From Nocardia carnea (GTDB lineage: Bacteria > Actinomycetota > Actinomycetes > Mycobacteriales > Mycobacteriaceae): a stretch of DNA of 39,095 nt. The stretch spans positions 1 through 39,095 of the forward strand of contig NZ_JARWNW010000053.1 of the NCBI RefSeq assembly GCF_029868325.1, in the 5' to 3' direction. Positions 8,301 through 17,005 of this stretch are shown here, piece after piece. The notes under the pieces were generated by a model. The model had not been told where the DNA came from and did no database searches. It saw only the letters and a program-made list of their open reading frames with translations. Position 1 is the stretch's first letter. Every line of letters begins with the position of its first letter. Made by a program: the position numbers and the translations under genes.

Positions 8301-9244
8301 ACCCGCTCGCCGGCCTGCCGTTCGAATGCCGCATGACCGGTGAGCAGCGCGAACAATGTCGCGCCCAGGCCGTACACATCGGATCGGACGGTGGGTTCCT
8401 CGCCCTTGAGCACCTCGGGCGCGGTGAACGCCGGGGACCCGGTGATCTGACTGTCCGATGTGCGGAAACCGCCGGGCATCCGGGCGATCCCGAAATCGGT
8501 GAGCTGGGGTTCGCCGTACGAACTGAGCAGTACATTGGCCGGTTTCACATCGCGGTGCAGGATCCGCGTCCGGTGTGCGCTCTCGATCGCCCCGGCGAGT
8601 TTCACTCCGGCACGGAGGGTATCGGCCCAGCTCAACGGGCCCAGATCATGGACGAGACGTTCCAGCGACCCGTGCGTCGCGAACGGCATCACGATGAACG
8701 GCAGGCCGGCGGCCGTCACATCCACCTGCAGGATGTCGACGATATTCGGATGCCCGGACAGCCGGCCCATCGCGTGCTCCTCACGCAGGAACCGTTCCCG
8801 GCTCTCCGGGTCCAGATCCGACGACAGCACCTTCACCGCGACCACTCGGTCCAGTGCCCGCTGCACACACCGGTATACGACGCCGAAGCCGCCGCGGCCG
8901 ATCTCCTGGGCCTCGGTCAGCCCCATGGCGGCCAGGTCTTCGACGATGCGCTCCGGTTCGGCGCCCGCGGCCTCCGGGCCCGGCCCCGGAACTGCCATGG
9001 TGGGTTCGGGACCGCCGCTGTCGGGCTCGGCGCCGCTGGGCTCATCGCTACCGGACTCGGCACTGCCGGGAGCGGCGTCGTCGGATTCCCGGGGCCCCTC
9101 GGCGCCCGGATGCGCCGCCCGTTCCGCGGCCCCCGGGCCGGACCTACCGCTTTCCACCCCAGCGCTTTCCGGCTCGGCGTCGGAAGTGACGTAGGAGTCC
9201 TCCGATTCGCGGCCCGGTGGGCCCGAACGCGTTCGTGGAATCAT
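5366..9244 (-). CDS. pknK: PknK-like serine/threonine kinase fused to MalT-type AAA and TPR regions
   Basis: A 1292-residue signalling protein. Residues 1-100 are disordered and rich in E, S, P and G. The kinase domain follows: glycine loop GRGGFGVV (116-123), ATP-binding lysine K138, catalytic HRD 230-232, DFG 250-252 and an activation loop with several Ser/Thr. A Pro/Arg-rich linker leads to a MalT/LuxR-type STAND ATPase (TKFRPPTPP, then the P-loop APAGFGKS at about 498-505 and VVVIIDDWH as Walker B). The C-terminal half is helical TPR-like repeats. No C-terminal LuxR helix-turn-helix is visible, so direct DNA binding by that route is unlikely. M. tuberculosis PknK has the same architecture and controls growth and stress responses; the role here is inferred. 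The ATG at 9244 has GAGGTG upstream; a GTG at 9259 is possible. Confidence 0.88.
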   Translation of the reverse strand: MIPRTRSGPPGRESEDSYVTSDAEPESAGVESGRSGPGAAERAAHPGAEGPRESDDAAPGSAESGSDEPSGAEPDSGGPEPTMAVPGPGPEAAGAEPERIVEDLAAMGLTEAQEIGRGGFGVVYRCVQRALDRVVAVKVLSSDLDPESRERFLREEHAMGRLSGHPNIVDILQVDVTAAGLPFIVMPFATHGSLERLVHDLGPLSWADTLRAGVKLAGAIESAHRTRILHRDVKPANVLLSSYGEPQLTDFGIARMPGGFRTSDSQITGSPAFTAPEVLKGEEPTVRSDVYGLGATLFALLTGHAAFERQAGERVVAQFLRITTQPVPDLREQDIPADVAAAIEAAMAQDPQDRPASAYEFGETLREVQIAHGQVPDDMALLDPEITAVETGPPAHDRQPPAVTARRSWPLLPPTAAGWMSGAGARPGRTTGETGPRGSTSGRRDAAAAARRRSPGTLPPSPATKFRPPTPPREPVRRPRLLDVLRTGVERRLTVIHAPAGFGKSVLAAQWRDELEGLGLPVAWIGIDSGDDHEVWFLAHLIEAIHRVRPDIGAGLGQMLEERPADSVTIAVSSLITELHTSGEPVVVIIDDWHRLSDPGAKRVLSSLLDSGCHHLRLVVTSRDPSELPIGRMRMNDELVQVDSAQLRLTRAEVGEILVRRNGFALDDEQLDRLYTATDGWPAAIQLISLALRDDPDPAVLVERLSEGGHGIREYLAENVLDALEPEMLDFLAVIAVAEQANGSLAIALTGNSEAPRLLEQAERRELFLRRADAEPEWFQMQPLFAEYLRARLDRTDPGRVKTLHRRAARWYAEHQLLRRAVDHSLAGTDFKTALDLLENGGMDLVDGSRVATLLGSVSKLPVQQVASRSKLLMAVARANVNLQQSTAARSALNRLSNVLSRSPEGDGEVRKQRCQADVLAAADEISHDRSAGVLEQVSESLRHPGELPAWTVATAANIHAYVRICEFDYRAASEMLEWARPYQERSREPLGEIFAWCGRGLIAYEQLDIAVALSAYRQAYKTAQMRSGPRSHGVRTAAGLLGELEYRRGDLAAAEELFDESYQLVARVGPIESLIATIVTGARVKALLGDLPAAAVRLGEGARIAADHQLTRLAAQIRAEQFRLGVIAPDRAPESTAAVAGDFSEPRREPEHPVVPSVLDMEAGEVATIRALLAGGTRQEHERAARHARALQSRTREQARPRAELDLSLLLAESLAAAGWVGEAAALLAPVVATCAELGWTRPLLDAGPAVLEILRVLRDDLPVSTPDGTDTVRTLGENRVPIRFLDELLS

Positions 9245-9912
9245 CTCACCACCTCGCACTCGTCACGAACCGGCTGCGGTGGGGTACGCCGCGGCGGCGC
9301 CGTTCCGGTATCCACTTCCAACGTAGCGCGCGCAATACCCGGATGCGCGGCTTTCCTCCTTGCTCGCGTGTTGACTTCGCATCAAGGGCGTTCCCGCCCC
9401 GCGCGACCGTCGAATACGCAGGTCGGCGATGGTCTGTATGCAGTTCTGAGCGAACCCTCGCCGTCGCGCTGTAAGCCTCGGCGGCACATCTATCGGGCGG
9501 CCGCCGGACAAGCCGGCTGATAAAGGTATATCCCCGGCATCCGACAACAAACCGGCATCGCCGCCCCGTGCGCCTTCGGTTCCAGTAGATTTATCGGTCC
9601 CGCCCGCCCATCCGTTGCCGTATTCCTGGCGAGCCCGCGAAGTTTCCGTCCGGCTCCCCCACCGAACGCTGCAACAACACGCCGAGGGCAACGGGACCCC
9701 TGGGCGTGTCGCCCACAGACGGCCGTGTACCCCGACGACGGGCCGACTTCGATCCCAGCGTGCCCAGCGGCGGTGCCGAGTCCAGCGAGGCCCCGAGAGG
9801 TTTTGGCCCGTCCCTGCAGTCCGTGCTCGATGCGATGCGGCGCAGCCGCGAGTGTCGAGTGCGGACAGCAGGGACCAAGGGGGCCAAAACCCGCGGCGCC
9901 GCAGGCGCCGCC
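9245..9912. other. Non-coding stretch between pknK and the fadB terminator
   Basis: About 670 bases with no gene I can support. Several open frames exist on both strands, but they show no family resemblance and lack the expected third-position GC bias. The left end must hold the pknK promoter, although no clear -10/-35 pair is visible. Near the right end, 9893-9911 forms an 8-bp GC stem with a three-base loop, followed on the minus strand by GGGTTTTGG. This may be a second terminator behind fadB. Confidence 0.6.
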
Positions 9913-9954
9913 AAAAACACAGCCCGCCCCACAGTCGAAGTGGGGCGGGCTGTG
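9913..9954 (-). terminator. Rho-independent terminator of the fadA-fadB operon
   Basis: A perfect 15-bp GC-rich stem (arms 9918-9932 and 9940-9954) with a seven-base loop is followed on the minus strand by five T residues (A run at 9913-9917). It lies 38 bases beyond the fadB stop codon. This is the clearest intrinsic terminator in the window. Confidence 0.9.
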
Positions 9955-9991
9955 CCGGCCGAACGGTCCGGACTGTTCGCCCGGACCGGGA

Positions 9992-12142
9992 CTACTTACG
10001 CAGCGAGGCCGGGACCTCGAAGCGCTTACCGTACTTCTTCGCCAGTTCGTCGGCCCGCGCCACGAAGGCTTCCTGGCCGCCGGGGTAGCCGACGATGAAC
10101 TGGTGCACGCCACCGGTCCAGGCCGGGTACCCGATGCCGAAGATCGAGCCGATGTTCGCGTCCGCAGTGGACTCGAGCACGCCTTCGTCGAAGCACTTCT
10201 GGGTTTCGATGGCCTCGATGAACAGCATGCGGTCGATCAGGTCCTGCAGCGGCACGCCGAAACCCGAGGTGGTCTTGAAGTGCTCGCGCAGCTGCGGCCA
10301 GATGTTGAGACGCTTGCCGTTTTCGTCGTACTCGTAGAAACCGGCCTTCTCCAGACGACCCGGGCGACCCTGCTCGACCATGTAGTCGACCACGTCGATG
10401 GCCGGGTGCCGCTCTTTGCCCATGGCGGCGTCGCCGGCCTTGGCAGCCTCTTCGGTCTCCCGGGCGATCTTCTGCATGAGCTTCATGTTCAGCTCATCGG
10501 TCAGCTGCAGCGGCGGCGCCGGGTAGCCCGCCTGCGAGCCGGCCTGCTCGATGGTGGCGGGCTCGATGCCCTCACCCAGCATGGCGATCGCCTCGTTGAC
10601 GAATGTGCCGATCACGCGGGAGGTGAAGAAGCCACGGCTGTCGTTGACGACGATCGGGGTCTTCTTGATGGCGAGGGTGTAGTCGAACACCCGGGCCAGG
10701 GCCTCGTCGGAGGTCTTCTCACCCTTGATGATCTCGACCAGCGGCATCTTGTCGACCGGCGAGAAGAAGTGGATACCGATGAAGTCCTGCTCACGCTTGA
10801 CACCCTTGGCCAGGCCGGTGATCGGCAGCGTGGAGGTGTTGGAGCCCAGCAGCGCGTCCGGGGTGACGATATCCTCGATCTCCTGGAACACCTTGTGCTT
10901 GAGCTCGGTGCTCTCGAAGACCGCCTCGATCACGAAGTCGACGCCGTCGAAATCGGCGACGTCGGCGCTCGGCTTGATCCGGTCGAGCAGCGCCTTGGAC
11001 TTCTCCTCGGTGGTCTTGCCCCGGGACAGCGCCTTGGCCTCGATCTTCTCCGAGTAGCCCTTACCGCGTTCGGCCGCCTCGAGGGTGACGTCCTTCAGCA
11101 CGACCTCGTAGCCGGCCTTGGCGGAGACATAGGCGATACCGGCGCCCATCATGCCCGCGCCGAGCACGCCGACCTTCTTGATCTCCCGCTTGGGCACATC
11201 GTTCGGCCGCGAACCACCGTTGTTGATGGTCTGCAGGTCGAAGAAGAACGCCTGGATCATGTTCTTCGCGACCGGCCCGGTGAGCAGGTGCACGAAGTAG
11301 CGGGACTCGATCAGCGAGGCATCGTCGATGCCGACCTGCGAGCCCTCGACCGCCGCGGCCATGATGGCGCGCGGGGCAGGCATATTGGCGCCCTTGAGCT
11401 GCTTGCGCAGGTTGGCCGGGAAGGCCGGGAGCTGAGCGGCGAACGCCGGGCTGGCGGGGGTGCCACCCGGGATCTTGAAGCCCTTCTTGTCCCATGGCTG
11501 CACGCCGCCCTCGGGGTTGGCCTTGATCCACGCCTTGGCGGCGGGCACCAGTTCGTCGATCGAGCCGACCAGCTCGTCGACCAGGCCGATCTCCTTGGCC
11601 TTGGCCGGCTTGTTCCGCTGGCCCTGCAGCAGCACCTGCATCAGCGCGTTCTGCAGGCCGAGCATGCGCACGGTGCGGATGATGCCGCCACCGGCGGGCA
11701 GCAGGCCGAGGGTGGCCTCGGGCAGGCCGATCTGGCAGCCGGGGACGTCGGCCGCGATCCGGTGATGGGTCGCCAGCGCGATTTCCAGGCCACCGCCCAG
11801 CGCGGCGCCGTTGATGGCGGCCACGACGGGCTTGCCGAGGGTCTCCAGCCGGCGCAGCGCCGACTTGATCTCGCCCAGCTCTTCCATCAGTTCCGGGCCG
11901 TTGTCCGGGCCGACCTGCATCATGTTCTTCAGATCGCCGCCTGCGAAGAAGGTCTTCTTCGCGGAGGTCAGCACGACACCGGTGATGTCGTCCTTCTCGG
12001 CCTCCAGCCGGTCGATCGTCGCGGTCATCGACTTCTTGTAGAGGTCGTTCATCGTGTTGGCGCCCTGGTTCGGGTCGTCCATCGTCAGTACGACGATGCC
12101 GTCCGAATCCTTCTCCCAACCGATCATGTTGGCTTCGCTCAC
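9992..12142 (-). CDS. fadB: Fatty acid oxidation complex alpha subunit FadB
   Basis: The multifunctional alpha subunit of the beta-oxidation trifunctional enzyme, with enoyl-CoA hydratase and 3-hydroxyacyl-CoA dehydrogenase activities. The 716-residue product has an N-terminal crotonase domain (oxyanion region AAINGAALGGGLEIALATHH and the GLPEATLGLLPAGGG stretch) up to about residue 190. A linker leads to an NAD-binding Rossmann domain (VGVLGAGMMGAGIA near 320) and the HFFSPVDKMPLVEI signature. The C-terminal 3HCDH domains follow. Start GTG 12142 has GAGGAG upstream at a slightly long spacing; ATG 12127 is the alternative. It sits 44 bases after fadA, so the operon order is fadA-fadB, and it ends before a strong terminator. 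It matches the mycobacterial FadA/FadB pair (Rv0859/Rv0860), which lies elsewhere in that genome. Confidence 0.94.
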   Translation of the reverse strand: MSEANMIGWEKDSDGIVVLTMDDPNQGANTMNDLYKKSMTATIDRLEAEKDDITGVVLTSAKKTFFAGGDLKNMMQVGPDNGPELMEELGEIKSALRRLETLGKPVVAAINGAALGGGLEIALATHHRIAADVPGCQIGLPEATLGLLPAGGGIIRTVRMLGLQNALMQVLLQGQRNKPAKAKEIGLVDELVGSIDELVPAAKAWIKANPEGGVQPWDKKGFKIPGGTPASPAFAAQLPAFPANLRKQLKGANMPAPRAIMAAAVEGSQVGIDDASLIESRYFVHLLTGPVAKNMIQAFFFDLQTINNGGSRPNDVPKREIKKVGVLGAGMMGAGIAYVSAKAGYEVVLKDVTLEAAERGKGYSEKIEAKALSRGKTTEEKSKALLDRIKPSADVADFDGVDFVIEAVFESTELKHKVFQEIEDIVTPDALLGSNTSTLPITGLAKGVKREQDFIGIHFFSPVDKMPLVEIIKGEKTSDEALARVFDYTLAIKKTPIVVNDSRGFFTSRVIGTFVNEAIAMLGEGIEPATIEQAGSQAGYPAPPLQLTDELNMKLMQKIARETEEAAKAGDAAMGKERHPAIDVVDYMVEQGRPGRLEKAGFYEYDENGKRLNIWPQLREHFKTTSGFGVPLQDLIDRMLFIEAIETQKCFDEGVLESTADANIGSIFGIGYPAWTGGVHQFIVGYPGGQEAFVARADELAKKYGKRFEVPASLRK

Positions 12143-12186
12143 GGTTTTTCTATCTCCTCGGGAAATATGAGACTCGGTCGGTCGCG

Positions 12187-13398
12187 TCAGACGCGCTCGA
12201 TGATGGTGGCCACACCCATGCCGCCGCCGATGCATAGCGTGACGAGGGCACGGCGGGCGCCGCGGCGCTCCAGTTCGTCGACCATGGTGCCGGTGATCAT
12301 GGCACCGGTGGCACCCAGCGGGTGGCCCATGGCGATGGCGCCACCGTTGACGTTCAGCTTCTCGTCCGGGATCTGCAGATCCTTCTGGAACTTCAGCGCG
12401 ACCGAGGCGAAGGCCTCGTTGATCTCGAACAGATCGATATCGTCGACGGTCAGACCGGCCTTGGCCATCGCCTTATGGGCAGCCGGGGTGGGGCCGGTGA
12501 GCATGATGGTGCTGTCGGCACCGCTGGTGGCGGTGGTCACGATACGGGCGCGCGGGGTCAGGCCCGAGGCCTTGCCTGCCTCTTCGGTGCCGACCAGCAC
12601 GAGCGCGGCACCGTCGACGATGCCGGAGCTGTTACCGCCGTGGTGGACGTGGTTGATCTTCTCGACGAAGTGGTACTTCTGCAGCGCCACGGCATCGAAG
12701 CCGCCCATTTCACCGATACCGGCGAACGACGGGTTCAGCTTGGCCAGATCCTCGAGGGTGGTGCCGGGACGCATATGCTCGTCGCGATCCAGCACGGTCA
12801 GGCCGTTCATGTCCTTGACCGGGACGATGGACTTGGCGAAGTAGCCGCCGGTGGTCGCCTTGGCGGCCAGTTCCTGCGAGCGCACCGCGTAGGCGTCGAC
12901 GTCTTCCCGGGAGAAGCCCTCGATGCTGGCGATCAGGTCGGCGCTGATGCCCTGCGGCACAAGGTAGGTGTCGTAGTTGGTGGCCGGGTCGAGCATCCAG
13001 GCGCCGCCGTCGGAGCCCATGGGGACGCGCGACATGGATTCGACACCGCCGGCGAGCACCAGATCGTCGAATCCGGAACGCACCTTCTGCGCGGCCATGT
13101 TCACGGCTTCCAGGCCGGAGGCGCAGAAGCGGTTGATCTGCACGCCGCCGACGGTGTCGGGCAGCCCCGCAGCGAGCACAGTGGTGCGGGCGATATCGCC
13201 GCCCTGGTCAGCGACCGGGGAGACGACGCCGAGGATCAGGTCCGAGATCCGGTCCTCGTCCAGGTTCGGGAAGCGGTTGCGCAGCTCCTGCACCAGGCCG
13301 GTGGTGAGATCGATCGGCTTGACCGAATGCAGCGACCCCTTCTTGTTGCGGCCGCGCGGGGTGCGGATGGCCTCGTAGATGTAGGCCTCTGTGGTCAT
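12187..13398 (-). CDS. fadA: Acetyl-CoA acyltransferase (3-ketoacyl-CoA thiolase) FadA
   Basis: The beta subunit of the trifunctional enzyme cleaves 3-ketoacyl-CoA with CoA to acetyl-CoA and a shortened acyl-CoA. The 403-residue product has every thiolase hallmark: nucleophilic C92 in [13 protein letters not shown]359 in [10 protein letters not shown] and the base C389 in LCIGGGMG. The N-terminus ([17 protein letters not shown]) is typical of this subgroup. Start ATG 13398 has AAGGAAA upstream; the frame runs to 13437 without support. It is the first gene of fadA-fadB, the proteins of which assemble as an alpha2-beta2 complex in mycobacteria. A candidate promoter lies far upstream at 13672-13702, implying a leader of about 260 bases. 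Confidence 0.95.
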   Translation of the reverse strand: MTTEAYIYEAIRTPRGRNKKGSLHSVKPIDLTTGLVQELRNRFPNLDEDRISDLILGVVSPVADQGGDIARTTVLAAGLPDTVGGVQINRFCASGLEAVNMAAQKVRSGFDDLVLAGGVESMSRVPMGSDGGAWMLDPATNYDTYLVPQGISADLIASIEGFSREDVDAYAVRSQELAAKATTGGYFAKSIVPVKDMNGLTVLDRDEHMRPGTTLEDLAKLNPSFAGIGEMGGFDAVALQKYHFVEKINHVHHGGNSSGIVDGAALVLVGTEEAGKASGLTPRARIVTTATSGADSTIMLTGPTPAAHKAMAKAGLTVDDIDLFEINEAFASVALKFQKDLQIPDEKLNVNGGAIAMGHPLGATGAMITGTMVDELERRGARRALVTLCIGGGMGVATIIERV

Positions 13399-13698
13399 AT
13401 CGGAGTGTTTCCTTCCTAGGAATACGCCCGCCCGCACCTGGCGGAGCAGACGCGAGTTACCTCGCCGACCGGCCGTTCGACCGACCGTCCGTATTCAGTT
13501 GGCATAGCGCCGGCGGGCCGGAGAACCCACGCGGGCATACGCTGTACAAACCACGGCACGAACCAGCGGACGGGTATCCGGCGGCCCGCTCGTCAGGGCC
13601 CACCATAGAACCTCGTCTCGCGGAAGTCCGCAGCCACCCGCCCATAGTACCGCCGGATGCGAACTCCGGTTAACTTAACGTGGTCGAACCGGTGCTTG
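13399..13698. other. Long upstream region of fadA, no gene seen
   Basis: Exactly 300 bases separate the dnaX stop codon from the fadA start, both on the minus strand. No protein or known RNA gene is visible and I recognise no riboswitch family. If the promoter at 13672-13702 is used, nearly all of this is 5' untranslated leader of fadA-fadB. Confidence 0.5.
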
Positions 13699-13702
13699 TC
13701 AA
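13672..13702 (-). promoter_or_regulatory. Candidate promoter for fadA-fadB
   Basis: Reading the minus strand, TTGACA (13697-13702) matches the consensus -35 box exactly. It is followed after 18-19 bases by TTAAGT or TAAGTT (13672-13678) as a -10. The -35 overlaps the dnaX stop codon. The predicted transcript start is about 265 bases before the fadA start codon. Sequence match only; no activity data. Confidence 0.45.
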
Positions 13703-16700
13703 CCATTCAACGGGGTGGCGCCCAGCTCACTCGCCAGCAATTCCAGAGCGACCTCGTCCGGATCGCGCCGCTGCCCCGGATCGACCGGCCGCGCGGCGTC
13801 GGCAAGCATCTCCTGCTCCTCCTCCGGAGTGGAGGCCGGAACGGCACCGGATCCGTAGCCGTAATCGTCGGGGCCCGGGTCGTCCGGGAGGTCCGGATAG
13901 TCCGGCGGCGGTATGTCGTCATAGGGATTCCCGGCGCCGCCCGCGCCGGAATCACCGGGCTCCGCCGCACCGGGATCAGCGGCAGCCGAACCGGCCGCGC
14001 GGGCCTGACTGGGCCGGGAAAACCGGGGAGGCGCGGCCCGCCGCCCGGACGCACCCGGCGCCCGGTTCGGCCCGGCCTCCCCGTTACCGGCTCCGGCCGG
14101 CGCCGCTCCCCCGGCACCGGCGGCCTCCGTATCGCGGCCGGCAGTGGATTCCCCGCGGCCGGTATCGCTGTCACCGGCACCGGGCCGGCCGGTCCACGTC
14201 CGGCGTGGGCCGGCTCGACGGCCCCCCTCGGAATCTCCGGAATCGGTATCGCCGGACCGCCGACCGCCGCGTTCCCGGCCTCCGGGGCCCCGCGAGACCT
14301 GCTGACCGGCCACCACCCATCGCACCGGATGTTCGTGCCCGAGCACCGCCGCGACCGCCGACCGGACGGCCCCCATCGGCTGGGGCTGGGACAGCCGCTG
14401 CACCAGCGCCGCATGATGGGCGAGGACGATCTCGCCCTGCTCGACCCCGGCAACCGTCGCACCCGAGGTGAGCATCGCGCCGATGGTCGGCCCGAACTCC
14501 CGGACCTTCACCTTGATATCCGCCCAGGCGGCCTCCACGGCCGCCAGCAGTTCGGTGTCGGCATCCGCGCCGACCGGCCGGGCGGGCGCGGTCGATTCGG
14601 TATCGGGCCGGCGGGAATCACCGCGATCCGCGGCGGAACCGTCCATGCCTGCGCCCGTCGCCGCACGTTCCCGATTGCCTTCGTGGCCGCTCTCGGCTAC
14701 GTCGGCACTCACACGATCCCGGCTGCCGGGCGCTGCCTGAGCCCCGGCACGACCTTCCGCGCCGGCTCCTTCCCGCTCACCGGCAGCGGCCTGTGCTTCC
14801 GACGGACCTCCCGCATCGGCGCCGCCGATCACGCGATCCGGTCCACCGGTCACCTGCGCGCCCGCACGACCTGCCTCCCCGGCTCGGCCCGCCTGATGAT
14901 CCCGCTCACCAGCAGATCCCTGTGCTCCCGGCGGATTTCCCTCGCGATCCCGATCACCGGCGTCCGCCTGCGCGACAGCACGGCCGTCCTCACCGGTGCG
15001 GCTGTCCCGCTCACCAACGGATGCCCGAACCCCCGGTGCGTCTCCCGCACCGGCACCGGTCGTCGCGCGATCCTGGCCGGGCGCTTCCGGAGCACCGACA
15101 CGCTCGTCCGCACCGGCTCCCGCCGCTGGAGACACCCGAACGTCGGCAGACGACCGAGCTCCCGGCCGATCTTCCGCACCGGCACCGGCGCTCGAAGGAT
15201 CCCGATCATCCGGCCCGACCCGCGCGACAGCACGATCCCGATCTCCCGGGCCGGTCTGCGCGGGCAAACGAGTTCCACTGTCCGTGCCGTTCGCCGCCCG
15301 AGTATCCACACTGCCCGCATCGTCAGGGCCCGCCGCCGGGCTGTTGCCTCCGGCTTCCGGAGCGCCTTGCGGCTGCCCGGAGCCGCCGGGTTCTGCAATA
15401 TCGGGCCGCGCCGCGTCCGTCGGCTGCGATGGTCCCGCGGGCCCGCCGCCCGCAGGCGCTCGATGTGGGTCGCCTCCGGGTGACGCGACCGTCGCATCGG
15501 CCGACTCCTGTGCCGCAGAGGCTGTTTCGGTCCGAGGATGCGATTCCGCCGGTCGCGGAGCGGGGCCGGGAGTGTGGGCGCCCGGCGGGGGCCCGGCGGC
15601 GGGGCCGCCGGATGTGTGCGCAGTCTTGGATTCGCGCAGCGCCGCCAGCGCCTCGGCCCCGCGTCGGCGGGACGGGTCCGCGGCCGGACGGGCTGGGGGC
15701 GGGGGCGCACCGCCGGACCCCTGCCCAGGCTCCACGGCGGCACCGGCCGGGGCCGCCACAACTCCGGAGGCAACCTGCCGCTCCAGCTGTTCCAGCCGCT
15801 GCAGGGTTGCCGCATCGGAAGTATCGGCCGCGGGCAGCAACATCCGGGAACACACGACCTCGAGCAGCAGCCGCGGCGCGGTGGCACCGCGCATCTCCCC
15901 CAGACCGGCATGCAGGAGTTCGGCGCAGCGGGTGAGCGTCGCGGGACCCAGCCGGGCGGCTTGATCGCGCATCCGGTCCAGCAGATCGCCGGGTGCGGCG
16001 ACGAGACCGCGTTCGGTGGCATCGGGAACGGCCTGCATCAGGATCAGGTCGCGTAGCCGTTCGAGCAGATCCACCGCGAAACGGCGGGGGTCGTGCCCGG
16101 CTTCCATCACCCGGTCCACCGTGCGGAACAGCGCGGCACCGTCGCCGGCGGACAGCGCGTCGATCGCATCGTCGATCAACGCCACATCGGTCACCCCCAG
16201 CAGCGCGACGGCGCGCGTATAGGTGACGCCGTCGCTGCCGGCGCCCGCGAGCAACTGGTCGAGAACACTCAAACTATCCCGCGGGGACCCACCACCGGCC
16301 CGGATGACCAGCGGATACACCGCCTCGTCCACCGGTACGTGCTCCTGGGCGCAGATATCGCCGAGCAATCCCCGCATCGTGGCGGGCGGTAGCAGCCGGA
16401 ACGGGTAGTGGTGGGTGCGCGACCGAATGGTCGGCAGCACTTTTTCGGGCTCGGTGGTGGCGAATACGAAGATCAGATGCGCCGGCGGTTCTTCGACGAT
16501 CTTGAGCAGCGCATTGAACCCGGCGGTGGTCACCATATGCGCCTCGTCGACGATGAACACCCGGTAGCGGGATTCGGCGGGCGCATAGAAGGCGCGGTCG
16601 CGCAGTTCCCGGGTGTCGTCCACGCCGCCGTGGCTGGCCGCGTCGAGTTCGATCACATCGAGATTCCCGCCGCCGCCCGGCGCGAGGGATACGCAGGAGG

Positions 16701-16920
16701 CGCAGGTACCGCACGGCGTCGAGGTGGGGCCTTCCACGCAGTTCAGCGACCGCGCCAGGATCCGGGCGGACGAGGTCTTGCCGCATCCGCGCGGACCGGA
16801 GAACAGGTACGCATGACTGATCCGCCCGGTATCGAGCGCAGTACACAGCGGGTCGGTGACATGCTCCTGGCCCACGACGTCAGCGAACGTTGCCGGTCGG
16901 TACTTCCGGTACAGAGCCAC
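13699..16920 (-). CDS. dnaX: DNA polymerase III subunit gamma/tau with expanded disordered linkers
   Basis: The clamp-loader ATPase that ties the replicative polymerase to the helicase. The first ~385 residues are canonical: VALYRKYRPATFADVVGQEH, Walker A GPRGCGKTS (42-50), zinc cysteines C61, C70, C73 and C76, and Walker B VFIVDEAH (121-128). After that comes a ~390-residue linker of G, A, P, D, R and E with recurring GDRDR and AGERD patches. A folded segment follows at about 784-870 (ELLAAVEAAWADIKVKV to RWVVAGQ). A second linker of about 160 residues precedes the conserved tail (EEEQEMLADAAR, DPDEVALELLASELGA). The total of 1073 residues is nearly twice the roughly 580 remembered for M. 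tuberculosis DnaX. The frame is open throughout, so this is expansion rather than frameshift. Start GTG 16920 lacks a Shine-Dalgarno but has a leaderless -10. Confidence 0.93.
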   Translation of the reverse strand: MALYRKYRPATFADVVGQEHVTDPLCTALDTGRISHAYLFSGPRGCGKTSSARILARSLNCVEGPTSTPCGTCASCVSLAPGGGGNLDVIELDAASHGGVDDTRELRDRAFYAPAESRYRVFIVDEAHMVTTAGFNALLKIVEEPPAHLIFVFATTEPEKVLPTIRSRTHHYPFRLLPPATMRGLLGDICAQEHVPVDEAVYPLVIRAGGGSPRDSLSVLDQLLAGAGSDGVTYTRAVALLGVTDVALIDDAIDALSAGDGAALFRTVDRVMEAGHDPRRFAVDLLERLRDLILMQAVPDATERGLVAAPGDLLDRMRDQAARLGPATLTRCAELLHAGLGEMRGATAPRLLLEVVCSRMLLPAADTSDAATLQRLEQLERQVASGVVAAPAGAAVEPGQGSGGAPPPPARPAADPSRRRGAEALAALRESKTAHTSGGPAAGPPPGAHTPGPAPRPAESHPRTETASAAQESADATVASPGGDPHRAPAGGGPAGPSQPTDAARPDIAEPGGSGQPQGAPEAGGNSPAAGPDDAGSVDTRAANGTDSGTRLPAQTGPGDRDRAVARVGPDDRDPSSAGAGAEDRPGARSSADVRVSPAAGAGADERVGAPEAPGQDRATTGAGAGDAPGVRASVGERDSRTGEDGRAVAQADAGDRDREGNPPGAQGSAGERDHQAGRAGEAGRAGAQVTGGPDRVIGGADAGGPSEAQAAAGEREGAGAEGRAGAQAAPGSRDRVSADVAESGHEGNRERAATGAGMDGSAADRGDSRRPDTESTAPARPVGADADTELLAAVEAAWADIKVKVREFGPTIGAMLTSGATVAGVEQGEIVLAHHAALVQRLSQPQPMGAVRSAVAAVLGHEHPVRWVVAGQQVSRGPGGRERGGRRSGDTDSGDSEGGRRAGPRRTWTGRPGAGDSDTGRGESTAGRDTEAAGAGGAAPAGAGNGEAGPNRAPGASGRRAAPPRFSRPSQARAAGSAAADPGAAEPGDSGAGGAGNPYDDIPPPDYPDLPDDPGPDDYGYGSGAVPASTPEEEQEMLADAARPVDPGQRRDPDEVALELLASELGATPLNG

Positions 16921-16932
16921 GCGGAGAGTGTA
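16921..16932 (-). promoter_or_regulatory. Candidate leaderless -10 box of dnaX
   Basis: On the minus strand TACACT (16927-16932) fits TANNNT and is followed by six bases and then the GTG at 16920. No Shine-Dalgarno motif is present. Together these point to leaderless transcription from the start codon and support that start over the longer frame beginning at 16998. Confidence 0.5.
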
Positions 16933-17005
16933 GGTCGCGACTACGACGTGTGGGGGCTCGGCCCGTCGGCGGACCACGCGGGCGGAAGGGTCTTCCATCG
17001 ATGGG

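Noticed and set aside
8129..9520. Plus-strand open frame of about 460 codons
   Set aside because: Antisense to the kinase domain of the PknK-like protein, which has all catalytic motifs.
9490..9932. Overlapping open frames in the pknK-fadB gap
   Set aside because: No recognised motifs, no ribosome-binding sites and poor third-position bias; treated as non-coding.
9725..12844. Very long plus-strand open frame (over 1000 codons)
   Set aside because: It is antisense to fadA-fadB, whose products match their families end to end; high GC makes long antisense frames common.
13657..15483. Long plus-strand open frame with Arg/Pro/Gly-rich product
   Set aside because: It is antisense to the low-complexity linker of DnaX; the minus frame has both conserved ends of DnaX.
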